Source: Actinoalloteichus_B caeruleus (GTDB lineage Bacteria > Actinomycetota > Actinomycetes > Mycobacteriales > Pseudonocardiaceae). From it: 64,000 nucleotides of DNA. The notes below the pieces were generated by a model, which worked only from the letters and a program-made list of their open reading frames with translations, was not told the origin of the DNA and ran no database searches. The stretch is taken from assembly GCF_000718005.1 (NCBI RefSeq), contig NZ_JODV01000014.1; one strand, 5' to 3'. Positions within the stretch are counted from its first letter, which is position 1. Every line of letters begins with the position of its first letter. Made by a program: the position numbers and the translations under genes. This document shows positions 48,266 to 57,669 of the stretch, one piece after another.

Positions 48266-49333
48266 TCAGCCCAACGCCCGGGGGTGGGCCAGCGCGTACA
48301 CCTCGCGCAGCGAGTTCACGGTGACCCGCGTGTAGATCTGCGTCGTGGTCACCGAGGCGTGCCCCAACAGCTCCTGCACCACCCGCACGTCGGCCCCGGC
48401 CAGCATGAGGTGGGTGGCGAAGGAATGCCGCAGCGTGTGCGGCGACAGGTCCGCACCGACGCCGGCGCGGTCCGCCGTGTCCCGCAGCACCTGCCACCCG
48501 CTCTGCCGGGACAACCGACCGCCCCGCGCGTTGAGGAAGACGGCCGGCCCTCCCCCGCCTCGGGAGGCCAGGTCAGGGCGGCCCCGCACCCGGTAGGCCT
48601 CCACCGCGGCCAGGGCGGGACGGCCCACCGGCACGACACGCTCCCGCCCCCCCTTGCCCCGCAGCACGACGACCCGCTCCGCCACGTCCACGTCGTCGAG
48701 GTCGAGTCCCACCGCCTCCGAGATCCGCGCGCCCGTCGAGTACAGCAGCTCCACCAGCGCCCGGTCCCGCAGGCCGCGCGGGCTGTGCTCGTCACCCGCC
48801 GCCGCCACCAGGCTCAGCACGGTGTCCACCGGAAGCGCCTTCGGCAACCGCCGGGGCGTGTTCGGCGGGGACACCCCACGGGCGGGATCGAGCGGGGCGA
48901 GGCCCTCCTCGTGGCAGAAGCGGTGGAACCCGCGCACCGCCACCAGCGTCCTCGCGGCCGAGGTCACCGCGAGCCCGGGCTCGCCGCCGCTGGGCTCACG
49001 CAGCTCGGCGAGGAAACCGCTGACCTCCCCCTCCCCGACCTCGTCGAGGACCCGCACCCCCGCCGAGGCGAGCCACGAGAGGTAGCGACGCAGGTCCCGC
49101 CGGTAGGAGACGATCGTGTTCTCGGCGAAGCCGCGCTCGACCACCAGGTGGTCGAGGTAGGTGCGCGCCGCCGCCATGAGGACATCGGCGACCTCGGGCG
49201 CCTCCTCCGCCGTCCGCGAGGGCCACCCCCGCCCCTGGCTCGGCGCCGCCGCGTCCTCGTCGGATCCGGTCACCCCGCCGCCCGGGGGCAGGGTGGTCCC
49301 GCCTCCCGACCCGCCCGTCCGTTCGGGGCTCAT
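48266..49333 (-). CDS. xerD: Tyrosine recombinase XerD
   Basis: This 355-residue site-specific recombinase resolves chromosome dimers at dif with XerC and FtsK. The N-terminal SAM-like DNA-binding domain is at about 50-140 (YLDHLVVERGFAENTIVSYR). Catalytic residues appear in order: Arg in YSTGARISEAVGLDLDDVD, Lys in LRGKGGRERVVPVG, His and Arg in LSPHTLRHSFATHLMLAGAD, then His and Tyr in LLGHASVTTTQIYTRV. ATG 49333 overlaps the ald stop by four bases; the first 45 residues are low-complexity, so a later start is possible. Confidence 0.94.
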   Translation of the reverse strand: MSPERTGGSGGGTTLPPGGGVTGSDEDAAAPSQGRGWPSRTAEEAPEVADVLMAAARTYLDHLVVERGFAENTIVSYRRDLRRYLSWLASAGVRVLDEVGEGEVSGFLAELREPSGGEPGLAVTSAARTLVAVRGFHRFCHEEGLAPLDPARGVSPPNTPRRLPKALPVDTVLSLVAAAGDEHSPRGLRDRALVELLYSTGARISEAVGLDLDDVDVAERVVVLRGKGGRERVVPVGRPALAAVEAYRVRGRPDLASRGGGGPAVFLNARGGRLSRQSGWQVLRDTADRAGVGADLSPHTLRHSFATHLMLAGADVRVVQELLGHASVTTTQIYTRVTVNSLREVYALAHPRALG

Positions 49334-50445
49334 CCCAGCACCTCCTCGCCGGAACCGTGCGGGATCCCGTGGGCCCGCCCGACCTCCGGGCGCAGCAGCG
49401 TCCCCGCCAGCACCTGCAGACCCGCCGCCAGGGCGGGGGTCGAACGCGCCGCCTCCGCCGCGCCCCGGTCGGCCAGGGCCGCCACGTACGGCAGGGTCGC
49501 GTTCGTCAACGCCCAGGTCGAGGTGTGCGGCACCGCGCTGGGGATGTTGGGGACGCAGTAGAAGACCGAGTCCGCTGCGCGGAAGGTCGGCTGGGCGTGC
49601 GTGGTGGGACGGGACTGCTCGAAGCAGCCGCCCTGGTCGATCGAGACGTCGACGAGCACCGACCCCGGTCGCATCCGCTCCACGAGGTCCGCGCCCACCA
49701 GTCGCGGGGTGGGCGCGCCGGGGACCAACGCGGAACCGATGACGAGGTCCGCCCACAGGCAGGCCCGTTCCACCTCGTAGGCGTTGCTGGCGACGGTCCG
49801 CAACCGCCCACGGTGCACCAGGTCGAGGTAGCGCAACCGGGCCGGGTCGGAGTCCAGCACCATCACCTCCGCCTGGAGGCCGAGCGCGATGAGCGCGGCG
49901 TTCGTGCCCACCACCCCGCCACCCAGGATCGCGACCTTCCCGGCCGGGACGCCGCGGACCCCGCCCAGCAGGACCCCCCGACCGCCCTGCGCCCGTTCCA
50001 GGCAGTGGGCGCCGACCTGCGCGGCCATCCGACCGGCGACCTCGCTCATCGGTGAGAGCAGCGGCAGGGAACCATCCGCCGCCCGCACGGTCTCGTAGCC
50101 GACGGCGGTCGTACCGGCCTCCACGAGGGCGGAGGTCAGGTCGGGCTCGGCGGCCAGGTGGAGGAACGCGAACAGCGTCTGCCCCCGGCGCAGCCACGGG
50201 TACTCCGCCGGTCCGGGCGCCTTCACCTTCAACACGAGGTCCGCGCGCTCCCACACCTCCTCGGCCCCGGCGAGGACCTGGGCGCCGGCGGCGAGGTAGT
50301 CGGTGTCGGGGAATGCCGACCCCGCACCCGCGCCGGACTCGACCAGGACCTGGTGGCCCCGCCGGGTCAACTCGACGACCCCGGACGGCGCCAGCGCCAC
50401 CCGGTGTTCCCCCTCCCGCAGTTCGCGAGGCACCCCGACCCGCAC
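49330..50445 (-). CDS. ald: Alanine dehydrogenase
   Basis: This 371-residue NAD-dependent enzyme interconverts L-alanine with pyruvate and ammonium. It starts RVGVPRELREGEHRVALAPS, with the pyruvate-site Arg/Lys region. LVLKVKAPGPAEYPWLRRGQ and LFAFLHLAAEPDLTSAL contain the catalytic His; VAILGGGVVGTNAALIALGL and VMVLDSDPARLRYLD are the NAD fold. GSVLVDVSIDQGGCFEQSRP and PNIPSAVPHTSTWALTNATL complete the site. GTG 50445 follows GGGGAGGTGTCGC. Overlaps xerD. Confidence 0.94.
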   Translation of the reverse strand: MRVGVPRELREGEHRVALAPSGVVELTRRGHQVLVESGAGAGSAFPDTDYLAAGAQVLAGAEEVWERADLVLKVKAPGPAEYPWLRRGQTLFAFLHLAAEPDLTSALVEAGTTAVGYETVRAADGSLPLLSPMSEVAGRMAAQVGAHCLERAQGGRGVLLGGVRGVPAGKVAILGGGVVGTNAALIALGLQAEVMVLDSDPARLRYLDLVHRGRLRTVASNAYEVERACLWADLVIGSALVPGAPTPRLVGADLVERMRPGSVLVDVSIDQGGCFEQSRPTTHAQPTFRAADSVFYCVPNIPSAVPHTSTWALTNATLPYVAALADRGAAEAARSTPALAAGLQVLAGTLLRPEVGRAHGIPHGSGEEVLG

Positions 50446-50587
50446 GCGACACCTCCCCACGTCCCGGCCGGACCCACGGGTGGTGACGGGGCCCGGCGCG
50501 ACGAGGATATCGGCGGGGCGTCGATGACGGTCGGGAGACAAGCGGTCACCCCGTGCCCCACCAGCACGCCAGACGGGGGATTATGAG

Positions 50588-51094
50588 GTGGTGGCGACCA
50601 AGAAACCAGACAGCCTGCGTATCGGCACCCTGGAGCGTGAGGCCGCGGTGGCCGCGCTGGGCGATCACCTCGGCGCCGGTCGACTCGACCTGGAGGAGTA
50701 CGAGGAGCGGATGCGTTCGGCATCCGCCGCGAAGACCCGGGGCGAACTGATCAGGCTCTTCGAGGACCTGCCCGGCCCCCTGCCGGAACCGCTGCGCGAC
50801 GCGCCCCCTCCCCCGCCACCTCCGCCCCCGACCCCGGTCGTCCTCAACCCGGCACCGCCGCCCGCCAGGTTCGAGGAGGAGTTCTCCCCGAAGTCGAAGG
50901 TCGTCGCGGGGGTGCTCCAGATCGTCCCGGGGTTCGGCATCGGCCGTATCTACACCGGTCGGGTCGCGCTGGGACTCGCGCAGCTCGTGACCGTGCCGCT
51001 GTTCGGCCTGGGTGTGCTGTGGTGCTGGATCGACGGCATCATCCTGCTCGCCTACGGGGGCAGGGACCGGGAGGGCAGGCGACTGCGGGAGTGA
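50588..51094 (+). CDS. DUF1707 and TM2 domain membrane protein
   Basis: This 168-residue protein has a DUF1707/SHOCT-like N-terminal module at residues 8-60 (IGTLEREAAVAALGDHLGAG then LDLEEYEERM), found in many actinobacterial envelope proteins. A run of nine prolines (about 74-83) leads to a TM2 domain of two helices with the signature GVLQIVPGFGIGRIYTGRVA and the following GLGVLWCWIDGIILLAYGG. Start GTG at 50588 or 50591. It interrupts the leftward operon on the opposite strand. Function unknown; TM2 proteins are small membrane proteins without a general role. Confidence 0.88.
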   Translation: MVATKKPDSLRIGTLEREAAVAALGDHLGAGRLDLEEYEERMRSASAAKTRGELIRLFEDLPGPLPEPLRDAPPPPPPPPPTPVVLNPAPPPARFEEEFSPKSKVVAGVLQIVPGFGIGRIYTGRVALGLAQLVTVPLFGLGVLWCWIDGIILLAYGGRDREGRRLRE

Positions 51095-51098
51095 CACC

Positions 51099-51153
51099 GG
51101 GACGGCCGCGGGCGGGACCGGCCGGGCCAACGGCGGAACGGCCGGGCCGTCCC
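51099..51153. terminator. Hairpin between convergent TM2 and NUDIX genes
   Basis: GGGACGGCC (51099-51107) pairs perfectly with GGCCGTCCC (51145-51153), immediately after the TM2 gene stop and just before the leftward NUDIX stop at 51155. The loop is long (37 nt) and GC-rich. Confidence 0.55.
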
Positions 51154-51154
51154 G

Positions 51155-51817
51155 TCAGCCCCGGTTCGCGACCCGCGCGGCCCACCGGGTGGGTCGGTCG
51201 CGCCACGGCGCTCCGACCGGGCGGGCAGCGGCCGCCCCGGTGCGCGCCACGTGCGCGGCCAGCACTCCCGCCACCGCCGCCGCGTTCACGACCTCCCCGG
51301 TGAACACCCGTTCGACGGCCTCGGCCAGCGGGACCCGGTGCGGGACGAGGTCAGCTTCCTCGTCCCCCGTCCCGCTCAGCCGCTCCACCTCGGACAGGCC
51401 CGTCGCGAGGTACACCCGCACCACCTCGTCGGTGAACCCGGGCGAGGCCGCGACGTCGACCAGCACCGACCACTCGCTCGCGGCCAGCCCGACCTCCTCC
51501 GCGAGTTCCCGGGCGGCGGTCAGGGCGGGCTCCTCACCGGAGACGTCGAGCAGACCGGCCGGCAGCTCCCACAGCCGCCGGCCGATCGGGTGCCGGTACT
51601 GGTGGATCATGACCACCCGGTCGTCCTCGTCGAGGGCGACGACCGCCACCGCACCCGGGTGTTCCAGGACCTCACGGCGGGCGGTGCCACCGCCGGGCAT
51701 CACCACGTCGTCACGTCGCAGCGCGAGCACCGCCCCCTCGTAGAGGTCGACGCTGTCCCGCGTCTCGAACTCGTGCGTGCCGTGGGTCCTGGTCACCTGG
51801 TCATCCGCCACGATCAC
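51155..51817 (-). CDS. NUDIX hydrolase, ADP-ribose pyrophosphatase type
   Basis: This 220-residue enzyme hydrolyses ADP-ribose to AMP and ribose-5-phosphate. The Nudix box is PAGLLDVSGEEPALTAAREL followed by AEEVGL, with the metal-binding REL-EE. Family features are AVVALDEDDRVVMIHQYRHP and ASPGFTDEVVRVYLATGL. GTG 51817 overlaps the pyrG stop by four bases (GTGA). In M. tuberculosis the equivalent gene (Rv1700) encodes an ADP-ribose pyrophosphatase. The last 25 residues are poorly conserved. Confidence 0.92.
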   Translation of the reverse strand: MIVADDQVTRTHGTHEFETRDSVDLYEGAVLALRRDDVVMPGGGTARREVLEHPGAVAVVALDEDDRVVMIHQYRHPIGRRLWELPAGLLDVSGEEPALTAARELAEEVGLAASEWSVLVDVAASPGFTDEVVRVYLATGLSEVERLSGTGDEEADLVPHRVPLAEAVERVFTGEVVNAAAVAGVLAAHVARTGAAAARPVGAPWRDRPTRWAARVANRG

Positions 51818-53514
51818 ACCGTAGCGGTGGTCGCCTCGTCCGAGAACTCGACCGGCAGGCGCTCGGCGGCACGGTAGTCCAACGCCGCCTTCACGAACGC
51901 CGCGAAGAGCGGGTGGGGCCGCGTCGGCCGGCTCTTCAGCTCCGGATGGGCCTGCGTGCCGACGTAGAAGGGGTGCTTCTTGGCGGCCAGCTCGATGAAC
52001 TCCACCAACCTGCCGTCCGGGGACGTGCCGGAGAAGACGAGACCGGCCTTGGCCAGCTTGTCCCGGTAGGCGTTGTTCACCTCGTAGCGGTGCCGGTGCC
52101 GCTCGGACGCCTCCGTCGACCCGTAGGCGGCGGCCACCAGGGACCCCTCGGTCAACGCGGCCGGGTAGGCGCCCAAGCGCATCGTCCCGCCCATGTCCCG
52201 CTCACCGGCCACCACCGCGGTCTGGTCGGCCATCGTGGAGATCACCGGGTGGGTACCGGACTCGTCGAACTCCGCGGAGTTCGCGCCGGGCAGGCCGGCG
52301 AGGTTCCTCGCCACGTCGATGACCATGCACTGGAGGCCGAGGCACAGCCCGAGCACGGGGATGCCGTGCGTCCGGGCGTGGGCGATCGCCCCCACCTTGC
52401 CCTCGATCCCCCGCACGCCGAACCCGCCGGGCACCAGCACGGCGTCCACCCCGGCCAACGCCGTCGCCGAGGCCTGCTCGTCCTGGCACTCGTCGGAGGG
52501 AACCCAGCGGATCTCGACCTTCGCGCGGTGCGCGAACCCCCCGGCCCGCAGCGCCTCGGTCACCGAGAGGTAGGCGTCCGGCAGGTCGACGTACTTGCCG
52601 ACGAGGGCGACCCGCACCGTGTCCACGGGGTTGTGGACCCGGTCGAGGAGGTCACCCCACACCCGCCAGTCCACGTCCCGGAACGGCAGGCCCAACCGGC
52701 GCACCACGTAGGCGTCCAGCCCCTCGGAATGCAGCACCTTCGGGATGTCGTAGATCGACGGCGCGTCGGGCGTGGCGATGACACCGTCGGTGTCGACGTC
52801 GCACATCAGCGCGATCTTGCGCTTGAGGGACTCGGGCACCTCCCGGTCGGCCCGGCACACCAGCGCGTCCGGCTGGATGCCGATGTTGCGCAGGGCGGCC
52901 ACCGAGTGCTGGGTGGGCTTGGTCTTCAGCTCACCCGACGGCGCGAGGTAGGGGATCAGCGAGACGTGCAGGAAGAAGCAGTTGTCCCGACCGACGTCGT
53001 GCCTGACCTGCCGGCAGGCCTCCAGGAACGGCTGCGACTCGATGTCCCCGACCGTGCCACCGACCTCCGTGATCACCACGTCCGGCGTCACACCGTGCTC
53101 GTCCGGCTCGGCCATGGCGGTGATCCTGGCCTTGATCTCGTCCGTGATGTGGGGGATGACCTGGACGGTGTCCCCCAGGTACTCGCCACGCCGTTCCTTG
53201 GCGATGACCCTCGAGTACACCTGACCGGTCGTGACGTTGGCGCGGCCGCTGAGGTCCCGGTCGAGGAACCGCTCGTAGTGGCCGATGTCGAGGTCGGTCT
53301 CCGCCCCGTCCTCGGTGACGAACACCTCACCGTGTTGGAACGGGTTCATCGTTCCGGGATCGACGTTGAGGTAGGGGTCCAGCTTCTGCATCGTCACCCG
53401 CAACCCGCGCGACGTGAGCAGCTGTCCGAGGCTGGAGGCGGTCAGTCCCTTCCCCAGGGAGGATGCCACGCCTCCCGTGACGAACACGTGTTTGATCGTG
53501 CGTGCTTGCAGCAC
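51814..53514 (-). CDS. pyrG: CTP synthase
   Basis: This 566-residue enzyme converts UTP, ATP and glutamine to CTP. Amidoligase domain motifs are HVFVTGGVASSLGKGLTASS, KLDPYLNVDPGTMNPFQHGE, VFVTEDGAETDLDIGHYERF and ITEVGGTVGDIESQPFLEAC. The C-terminal class I glutaminase has the nucleophile in VLGLCLGLQCMVIDVARNLA and the His-Glu pair in FYVGTQAHPELKSRPTRPHP. GTG 53514 with GGGAG upstream; TTG at 53517 is adjacent. Cytosolic. Confidence 0.96.
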   Translation of the reverse strand: MLQARTIKHVFVTGGVASSLGKGLTASSLGQLLTSRGLRVTMQKLDPYLNVDPGTMNPFQHGEVFVTEDGAETDLDIGHYERFLDRDLSGRANVTTGQVYSRVIAKERRGEYLGDTVQVIPHITDEIKARITAMAEPDEHGVTPDVVITEVGGTVGDIESQPFLEACRQVRHDVGRDNCFFLHVSLIPYLAPSGELKTKPTQHSVAALRNIGIQPDALVCRADREVPESLKRKIALMCDVDTDGVIATPDAPSIYDIPKVLHSEGLDAYVVRRLGLPFRDVDWRVWGDLLDRVHNPVDTVRVALVGKYVDLPDAYLSVTEALRAGGFAHRAKVEIRWVPSDECQDEQASATALAGVDAVLVPGGFGVRGIEGKVGAIAHARTHGIPVLGLCLGLQCMVIDVARNLAGLPGANSAEFDESGTHPVISTMADQTAVVAGERDMGGTMRLGAYPAALTEGSLVAAAYGSTEASERHRHRYEVNNAYRDKLAKAGLVFSGTSPDGRLVEFIELAAKKHPFYVGTQAHPELKSRPTRPHPLFAAFVKAALDYRAAERLPVEFSDEATTATV

Positions 53515-53682
53515 CAAGGAGGCTCCCGTGATTCCCGTGCGTCTGGCCTCAGCGGCCGGATTGTCCTGACTGATGGGGGACGAACCACCGTCGACCCACG
53601 GGACCTCACCGTAACACCTCACGGAACGGGTCCTCGACACGCACGTCCGCGTTCCCCACCCGCCCCCACGCCTGGTGACGGC

Positions 53683-54642
53683 TCAGGTACCCGGCGCCAG
53701 CGGGGAACGACGGCCGGCGTTCCCCGCTCCCCCGAAGTGGCCCACCTCGCCCTCCCACGCGGCCCGCAGCGCCAGCACGGCCACCGCCGAGCCCTCGCCA
53801 CCTCCGAGGGTGTCGACGGTGCTCACCCGGGTCCTGGTGCCCGCGTCCGTCCGCACGACCCCCACCAACCCGTCGGCGTCCGCGGAGGCGGGCGGCCCCG
53901 CCACGACCACTCCCCGCCCGACGCGGGCCAGCTCGGAGACCACCGCCCTCAGCAGTTGGGAACGCTCCCGGACCGTGCCTCCCGTCACGTCCCCGGCCGC
54001 CGTGCCCACCCCGGCTCCAGTGAGGACCAACACCAGCTCAGCGGGAGGCACCGGCTCCGACGCCCGCAGGAAGCCCGCCTCCGCGAGCGCGGTCAGCGCG
54101 ACCTCCCGTTCCACCTCCTCCGAGCGGGGTTCGCCGGTCACCGGGTCGACCACCAGCAGGGAAGCCAGCAGCGCCCCGGCGAGGGAACCCGGGTCACCCC
54201 CGGCCGGCAGGCTGGCGCCGGCGGGGAGCAGCCGCCGGGCCAGCTCACGCAGCTGGTCGGCCCGCCGCCCGTCCACGAGGTCCTCGGTCATCCCGACCCC
54301 GCCGGCGACGCGGCCGCCAGCCGCCTCCACGAGCGCCGCGACGGACGAGGCCTCGGCGTCCTCGACGTCCCCGGTGGTCACCAGGAGCACCGAGCGCCCG
54401 GCCAGCACGTCCCGGACCACCAGCGGCCCCACCGAGGCGCCGAACTCCTCGGCACCCCCCAACCGCTCCCGGAGCTCGGCCCGCTCCGCCTCCAACTCCG
54501 CCACGCGTTCGGCGAGCTCGGCACCCGACGACGGCGCGCCGGACGCCCTCATCCCCGAGGCACCGGCTCCCACCACGACGCCAGCGGCGAGGGCGAGCAG
54601 GACCGAGGTGGCCGTCAGCATCCGGTACCGGGACGGGCTCAC
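53683..54642 (-). CDS. mctB: MctB/SteB-type envelope protein (copper transporter family)
   Basis: This 319-residue protein has one N-terminal transmembrane helix (about residues 8-27) followed by a coiled-coil-like stretch (ELAERVAELEAERAELRERL) and a large domain outside the membrane. That domain contains SVLLVTTGDVEDAEASSVAA, RGVVVAGPPASADADGLVGV and VSTVDTLGGGEGSAVAVLAL. It matches the family of M. tuberculosis Rv1698 (MctB), implicated in copper tolerance, and the SteB partner of SteA in corynebacteria. GTG 54642 overlaps the steA stop by four bases, so the two are tightly coupled. Confidence 0.88.
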   Translation of the reverse strand: MSPSRYRMLTATSVLLALAAGVVVGAGASGMRASGAPSSGAELAERVAELEAERAELRERLGGAEEFGASVGPLVVRDVLAGRSVLLVTTGDVEDAEASSVAALVEAAGGRVAGGVGMTEDLVDGRRADQLRELARRLLPAGASLPAGGDPGSLAGALLASLLVVDPVTGEPRSEEVEREVALTALAEAGFLRASEPVPPAELVLVLTGAGVGTAAGDVTGGTVRERSQLLRAVVSELARVGRGVVVAGPPASADADGLVGVVRTDAGTRTRVSTVDTLGGGEGSAVAVLALRAAWEGEVGHFGGAGNAGRRSPLAPGT

Positions 54643-55823
54643 GCGACGACGCCTCCCAACCACGAGAGGACCTCCCCTCCGACGGCACCGAGCTCGGCGA
54701 GGTACACCCCGGCGACCCCGCTGAGCAGCAGAGCCGCGAGCAGCACCACCACCGCCACCCCCAGCAGCGCCACCAGGGCCCAGGCGGGAACGCCCCGCCG
54801 GTGCACCGCCGCCACCGTGCGGGCGTCCACGTACTTCGCGCCCAGTTTGAGCCGGGTGACCACCATGGACGGCCGTGACTCCGTCCGCCCCCGGTCGAGG
54901 AACTCCTCCAGGCTGCCGCCGAACCCGACGGTGGTCACCACCGCGGCGCCCTGGTGGTCCACCAGCAGCAGGGCCAGGTCCTCCGGGTTGGCTCCCGAGG
55001 CGACGCCGCTGGCCTCGACCCCGAGGTCGTGGAGGCGGTCCAACGCCGGCGCGTACCCGTCGTGGTGGGCGGGGACCACCACCGGAGCGCCGCACCGCAG
55101 CGTGTCCTGGCTGATCGTGGCGGGATCACCGACGATGAGGTCGGGCGGGTACCCGGCCCGGGCGAGGAGGTCCGCCCCGCCCTCCACCCCGACCAGGCGA
55201 GGCCGGTGCTCGCGCAGGTAACCCCGCAGCGACCGCAGGTGCCCGTCCGCGTCCCCGTTCGCGGCGACCACCAGCACGTGCGCGCCGTGGAGGTCCAGGT
55301 CGAGTTCGGGGAAACCCACCCCCTCCAGGAACAGGGCACGTTCCTGGCGGAGGAACTCGACGACGTCGGCGGAGAACGCCTCCAGCTGGGCGACCATCCC
55401 GGTCCTGGCCTCCACCAGCTGGTCAGCCACCGTGTCGGCCGTCTGGCACGTCCCTCGGGCGAGTTCCCTCTCACCCTCGTAGACGGCCCCCTCGTGGACC
55501 CGGACGCGCGCACCGTCGCGGACCGCGCGCAGGACCTCGGGGCCGGCGCCGTCGACCAGGACCACCCCCGCCCGCAGCAGCCGCTCCGGTCCCAGCACCG
55601 GGAAACGACCCGAGATGGAGGGGGCCGCGTTGACCACGGCGGCCGCGTCCGCCGCCACGATGCGGTCCACCGTCCGGCGGTCGAGGTCGACGTGGTCGAG
55701 AACCACCACGTCCCCAGGGCTCAGCCGACGCAGGAGTTCCGGCTCGGGCCCGCCAACCCGCGCCGTTCCGATCACTCCCGGCAGCTCCTGTTTCCGCCGT
55801 TTCAGCAGGCCAGTGATTCTCAT
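54639..55823 (-). CDS. steA: SteA-like cytokinetic ring/cell-separation protein
   Basis: This 394-residue protein begins MRITGLLKRRKQELPGVIGT. Its cytosolic part shows DVVVLDHVDLDRRTVDRIVA, VVNAAPSISGRFPVLGPERL, and a thiamin-pyrophosphokinase-like nucleotide-binding segment: GHLRSLRGYLREHRPRLVGV, then GYPPDLIVGDPATISQDTLR and HHDGYAPALDRL. One transmembrane helix near the C-terminus (about 350-372) anchors it. In Corynebacterium the orthologous pair acts in daughter-cell separation. Part of the recN-steA-mctB run, 73 bp after recN. Confidence 0.9.
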   Translation of the reverse strand: MRITGLLKRRKQELPGVIGTARVGGPEPELLRRLSPGDVVVLDHVDLDRRTVDRIVAADAAAVVNAAPSISGRFPVLGPERLLRAGVVLVDGAGPEVLRAVRDGARVRVHEGAVYEGERELARGTCQTADTVADQLVEARTGMVAQLEAFSADVVEFLRQERALFLEGVGFPELDLDLHGAHVLVVAANGDADGHLRSLRGYLREHRPRLVGVEGGADLLARAGYPPDLIVGDPATISQDTLRCGAPVVVPAHHDGYAPALDRLHDLGVEASGVASGANPEDLALLLVDHQGAAVVTTVGFGGSLEEFLDRGRTESRPSMVVTRLKLGAKYVDARTVAAVHRRGVPAWALVALLGVAVVVLLAALLLSGVAGVYLAELGAVGGEVLSWLGGVVA

Positions 55824-55896
55824 GGACAGATCGTGACAAAACGATCACCGTCCGACGTGAAGCCACGCCGCGTGCCCCTCGGGTGGTTGGCCAGCC

Positions 55897-57669
55897 TCAC
55901 CCCGTGGTGTGGGCCAACCGGAACGTCTCCCGATCCCGCTCCGCGACCTCCAACAACTCCTCGGCGTGCGCGCGCCCCGTCTCGGTCGACTCCATGCCCG
56001 CCAGCATCCTGGCCAGCTCGACGACGCGTTCCCCCGGTTCCAGCCGCCTGATGCTGCTGTGCGTGATGCCGGAGCCGCTGCCCTTGTCCACGACCACGTG
56101 GCGGTCCGCGTAGGCCGCCACCTGGGCGAGGTGCGTCACCACCACCACCTGGTGGGTGACCGCGAGCCGCGCGAGCCGACGACCGATCTCCACCGCGGCC
56201 CGCCCACCGACCCCGGCGTCGACCTCGTCGAAGACGAGCGTGGGCACCGGATCCGCGTGGGCGAGCACGACCTCCAACGCCAGCATGACCCGGGAGAGCT
56301 CGCCGCCCGACGCTCCCTTGTGGACGGGGAGTTCCGGTGCGCCGTCATGGGCCACCAACCGCAACTCCACGTCGTCCGTCCCGTCCGGCCCGGCGTGCCT
56401 CCACCGACCGTCCACGTTCAGCGCGGCCGGGTCCTCCTCGTCGCACTCCCGAGCCGCCACCGACACCACCAGCCGGGCGTGGGGCATGGCCAGCCCTCCC
56501 AGCTCGGCGGTCACGGATTCCGCCAACCGACCGGCGGCCTCGGCCCTCGCCGCGCTGAGCTCACCGGCGTGACCGGCGAGCAGCGCGGCCAGTTCCTCCC
56601 GCCTGGCCCGCAGCGCGGCCACCGCGTCGTCGGAGGTGTCGACCTCCGCCAGCCGGCGCTCCGCCTCCTCGGCCCAGTCCAGCACGCCATCCACATCGGC
56701 CGCGTACTTGCGGGTGAGCGCCTTCAACTCCGCCTGGCGAGCCAACACCGACTGGAGCCGGTCCGGGTCCGCCTCCAGGTCCTCGAGGTAGCCACCGAGC
56801 TCGGCTCCCACGTCGACCAGCAACGCGAGGGCCTCCGAGACCCTCGGCTCGAAGTCCCGCAGCCGGGGGTCGTCAACGCCTCCCAGCCGCCGCCGAGCCT
56901 CACCGAGCAGCCCCAACGCGCCCGGTTGGTCCGGGTCGCCGTCCGGGGCCCCGGACACCGCCGCCTGCGCGGCGGCCGCCGCCTCGCGGAGCTGGTCGAC
57001 GTCGGCGAGGCGCTTGGCCTCCTGCTGGAGCTCCACGTCCTCGGCACGCCGGGGAGCGACCGCGTTGATCTCGGTCAGGCCGTGCCGCAGCAGTTCGGCC
57101 TCCCTGGCCAACTCCCGTGCCCGTTCCCGCCGCTCGGTCAGCTCCTCGATGACGCCCAGCCACTGGGAACGCACCTCCCGGTACCGGTCCCGGAGTTCGG
57201 TGATCCCCTCCCCGCCGAACCGGTCGAGCACGGCCCGCTGCTCGGTCGGGCGCAACAGCCGCAGCTGGTCGTTCTGCCCGTGCACCGCGAGCGTCTGCTC
57301 GGCGAGCTGCGCCAACACCCCGACCGGGACCGACCGGCCCCCCAGGTGCGCCCGCGAACGGCCGTCGGCCCCGACGGTGCGCAGCGCGATCAGGCCACCG
57401 TCCTCGTCCGGCTCGGCGCCCGCGTTCGAGGCCACGGCGGCGGCCCCGGTCCCCGCCGGCGCCAGGAACCTGCCCTCCAGCACCGCCCGGTCGGCGCCGA
57501 CCCGCACCCGCGAGGCCTCCGCCCGCCCACCGCTGAGCAGGTGCAGCCCCGTCACCACCATCGTCTTCCCGGCTCCTGTCTCTCCGGTGACGACGGTCAG
57601 GCCGGGGTGCAGCTCCAGCGTGGCATCGTCGATGACCCCGAGTTTCTGGATACGCATCTCAGCCAGCAC
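55897..57669 (-). CDS. recN: DNA repair protein RecN
   Basis: This 590-residue SMC-like ATPase acts in double-strand break repair. Walker A is GLTVVTGETGAGKTMVVTGL, the ABC signature KGASGGELSRVMLALEVVL and Walker B PTLVFDEVDAGVGGRAAVEI. The long central coiled coil (about 150-360) contains ELTERRERARELAREAELLR. GTG 57669 gives VLAEMRIQKLGVIDDATLEL, the usual actinobacterial start. The frame stays open a further 135 codons upstream to an ATG overlapping nadK. No LexA box is recognisable upstream. Confidence 0.95.
   Translation of the reverse strand: MLAEMRIQKLGVIDDATLELHPGLTVVTGETGAGKTMVVTGLHLLSGGRAEASRVRVGADRAVLEGRFLAPAGTGAAAVASNAGAEPDEDGGLIALRTVGADGRSRAHLGGRSVPVGVLAQLAEQTLAVHGQNDQLRLLRPTEQRAVLDRFGGEGITELRDRYREVRSQWLGVIEELTERRERARELAREAELLRHGLTEINAVAPRRAEDVELQQEAKRLADVDQLREAAAAAQAAVSGAPDGDPDQPGALGLLGEARRRLGGVDDPRLRDFEPRVSEALALLVDVGAELGGYLEDLEADPDRLQSVLARQAELKALTRKYAADVDGVLDWAEEAERRLAEVDTSDDAVAALRARREELAALLAGHAGELSAARAEAAGRLAESVTAELGGLAMPHARLVVSVAARECDEEDPAALNVDGRWRHAGPDGTDDVELRLVAHDGAPELPVHKGASGGELSRVMLALEVVLAHADPVPTLVFDEVDAGVGGRAAVEIGRRLARLAVTHQVVVVTHLAQVAAYADRHVVVDKGSGSGITHSSIRRLEPGERVVELARMLAGMESTETGRAHAEELLEVAERDRETFRLAHTTG

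Noticed and set aside
48266..49333. xerD considered as a phage or integron integrase
   Set aside because: It is embedded in a conserved housekeeping block, overlaps ald, and no att repeats, tRNA or phage genes are near.
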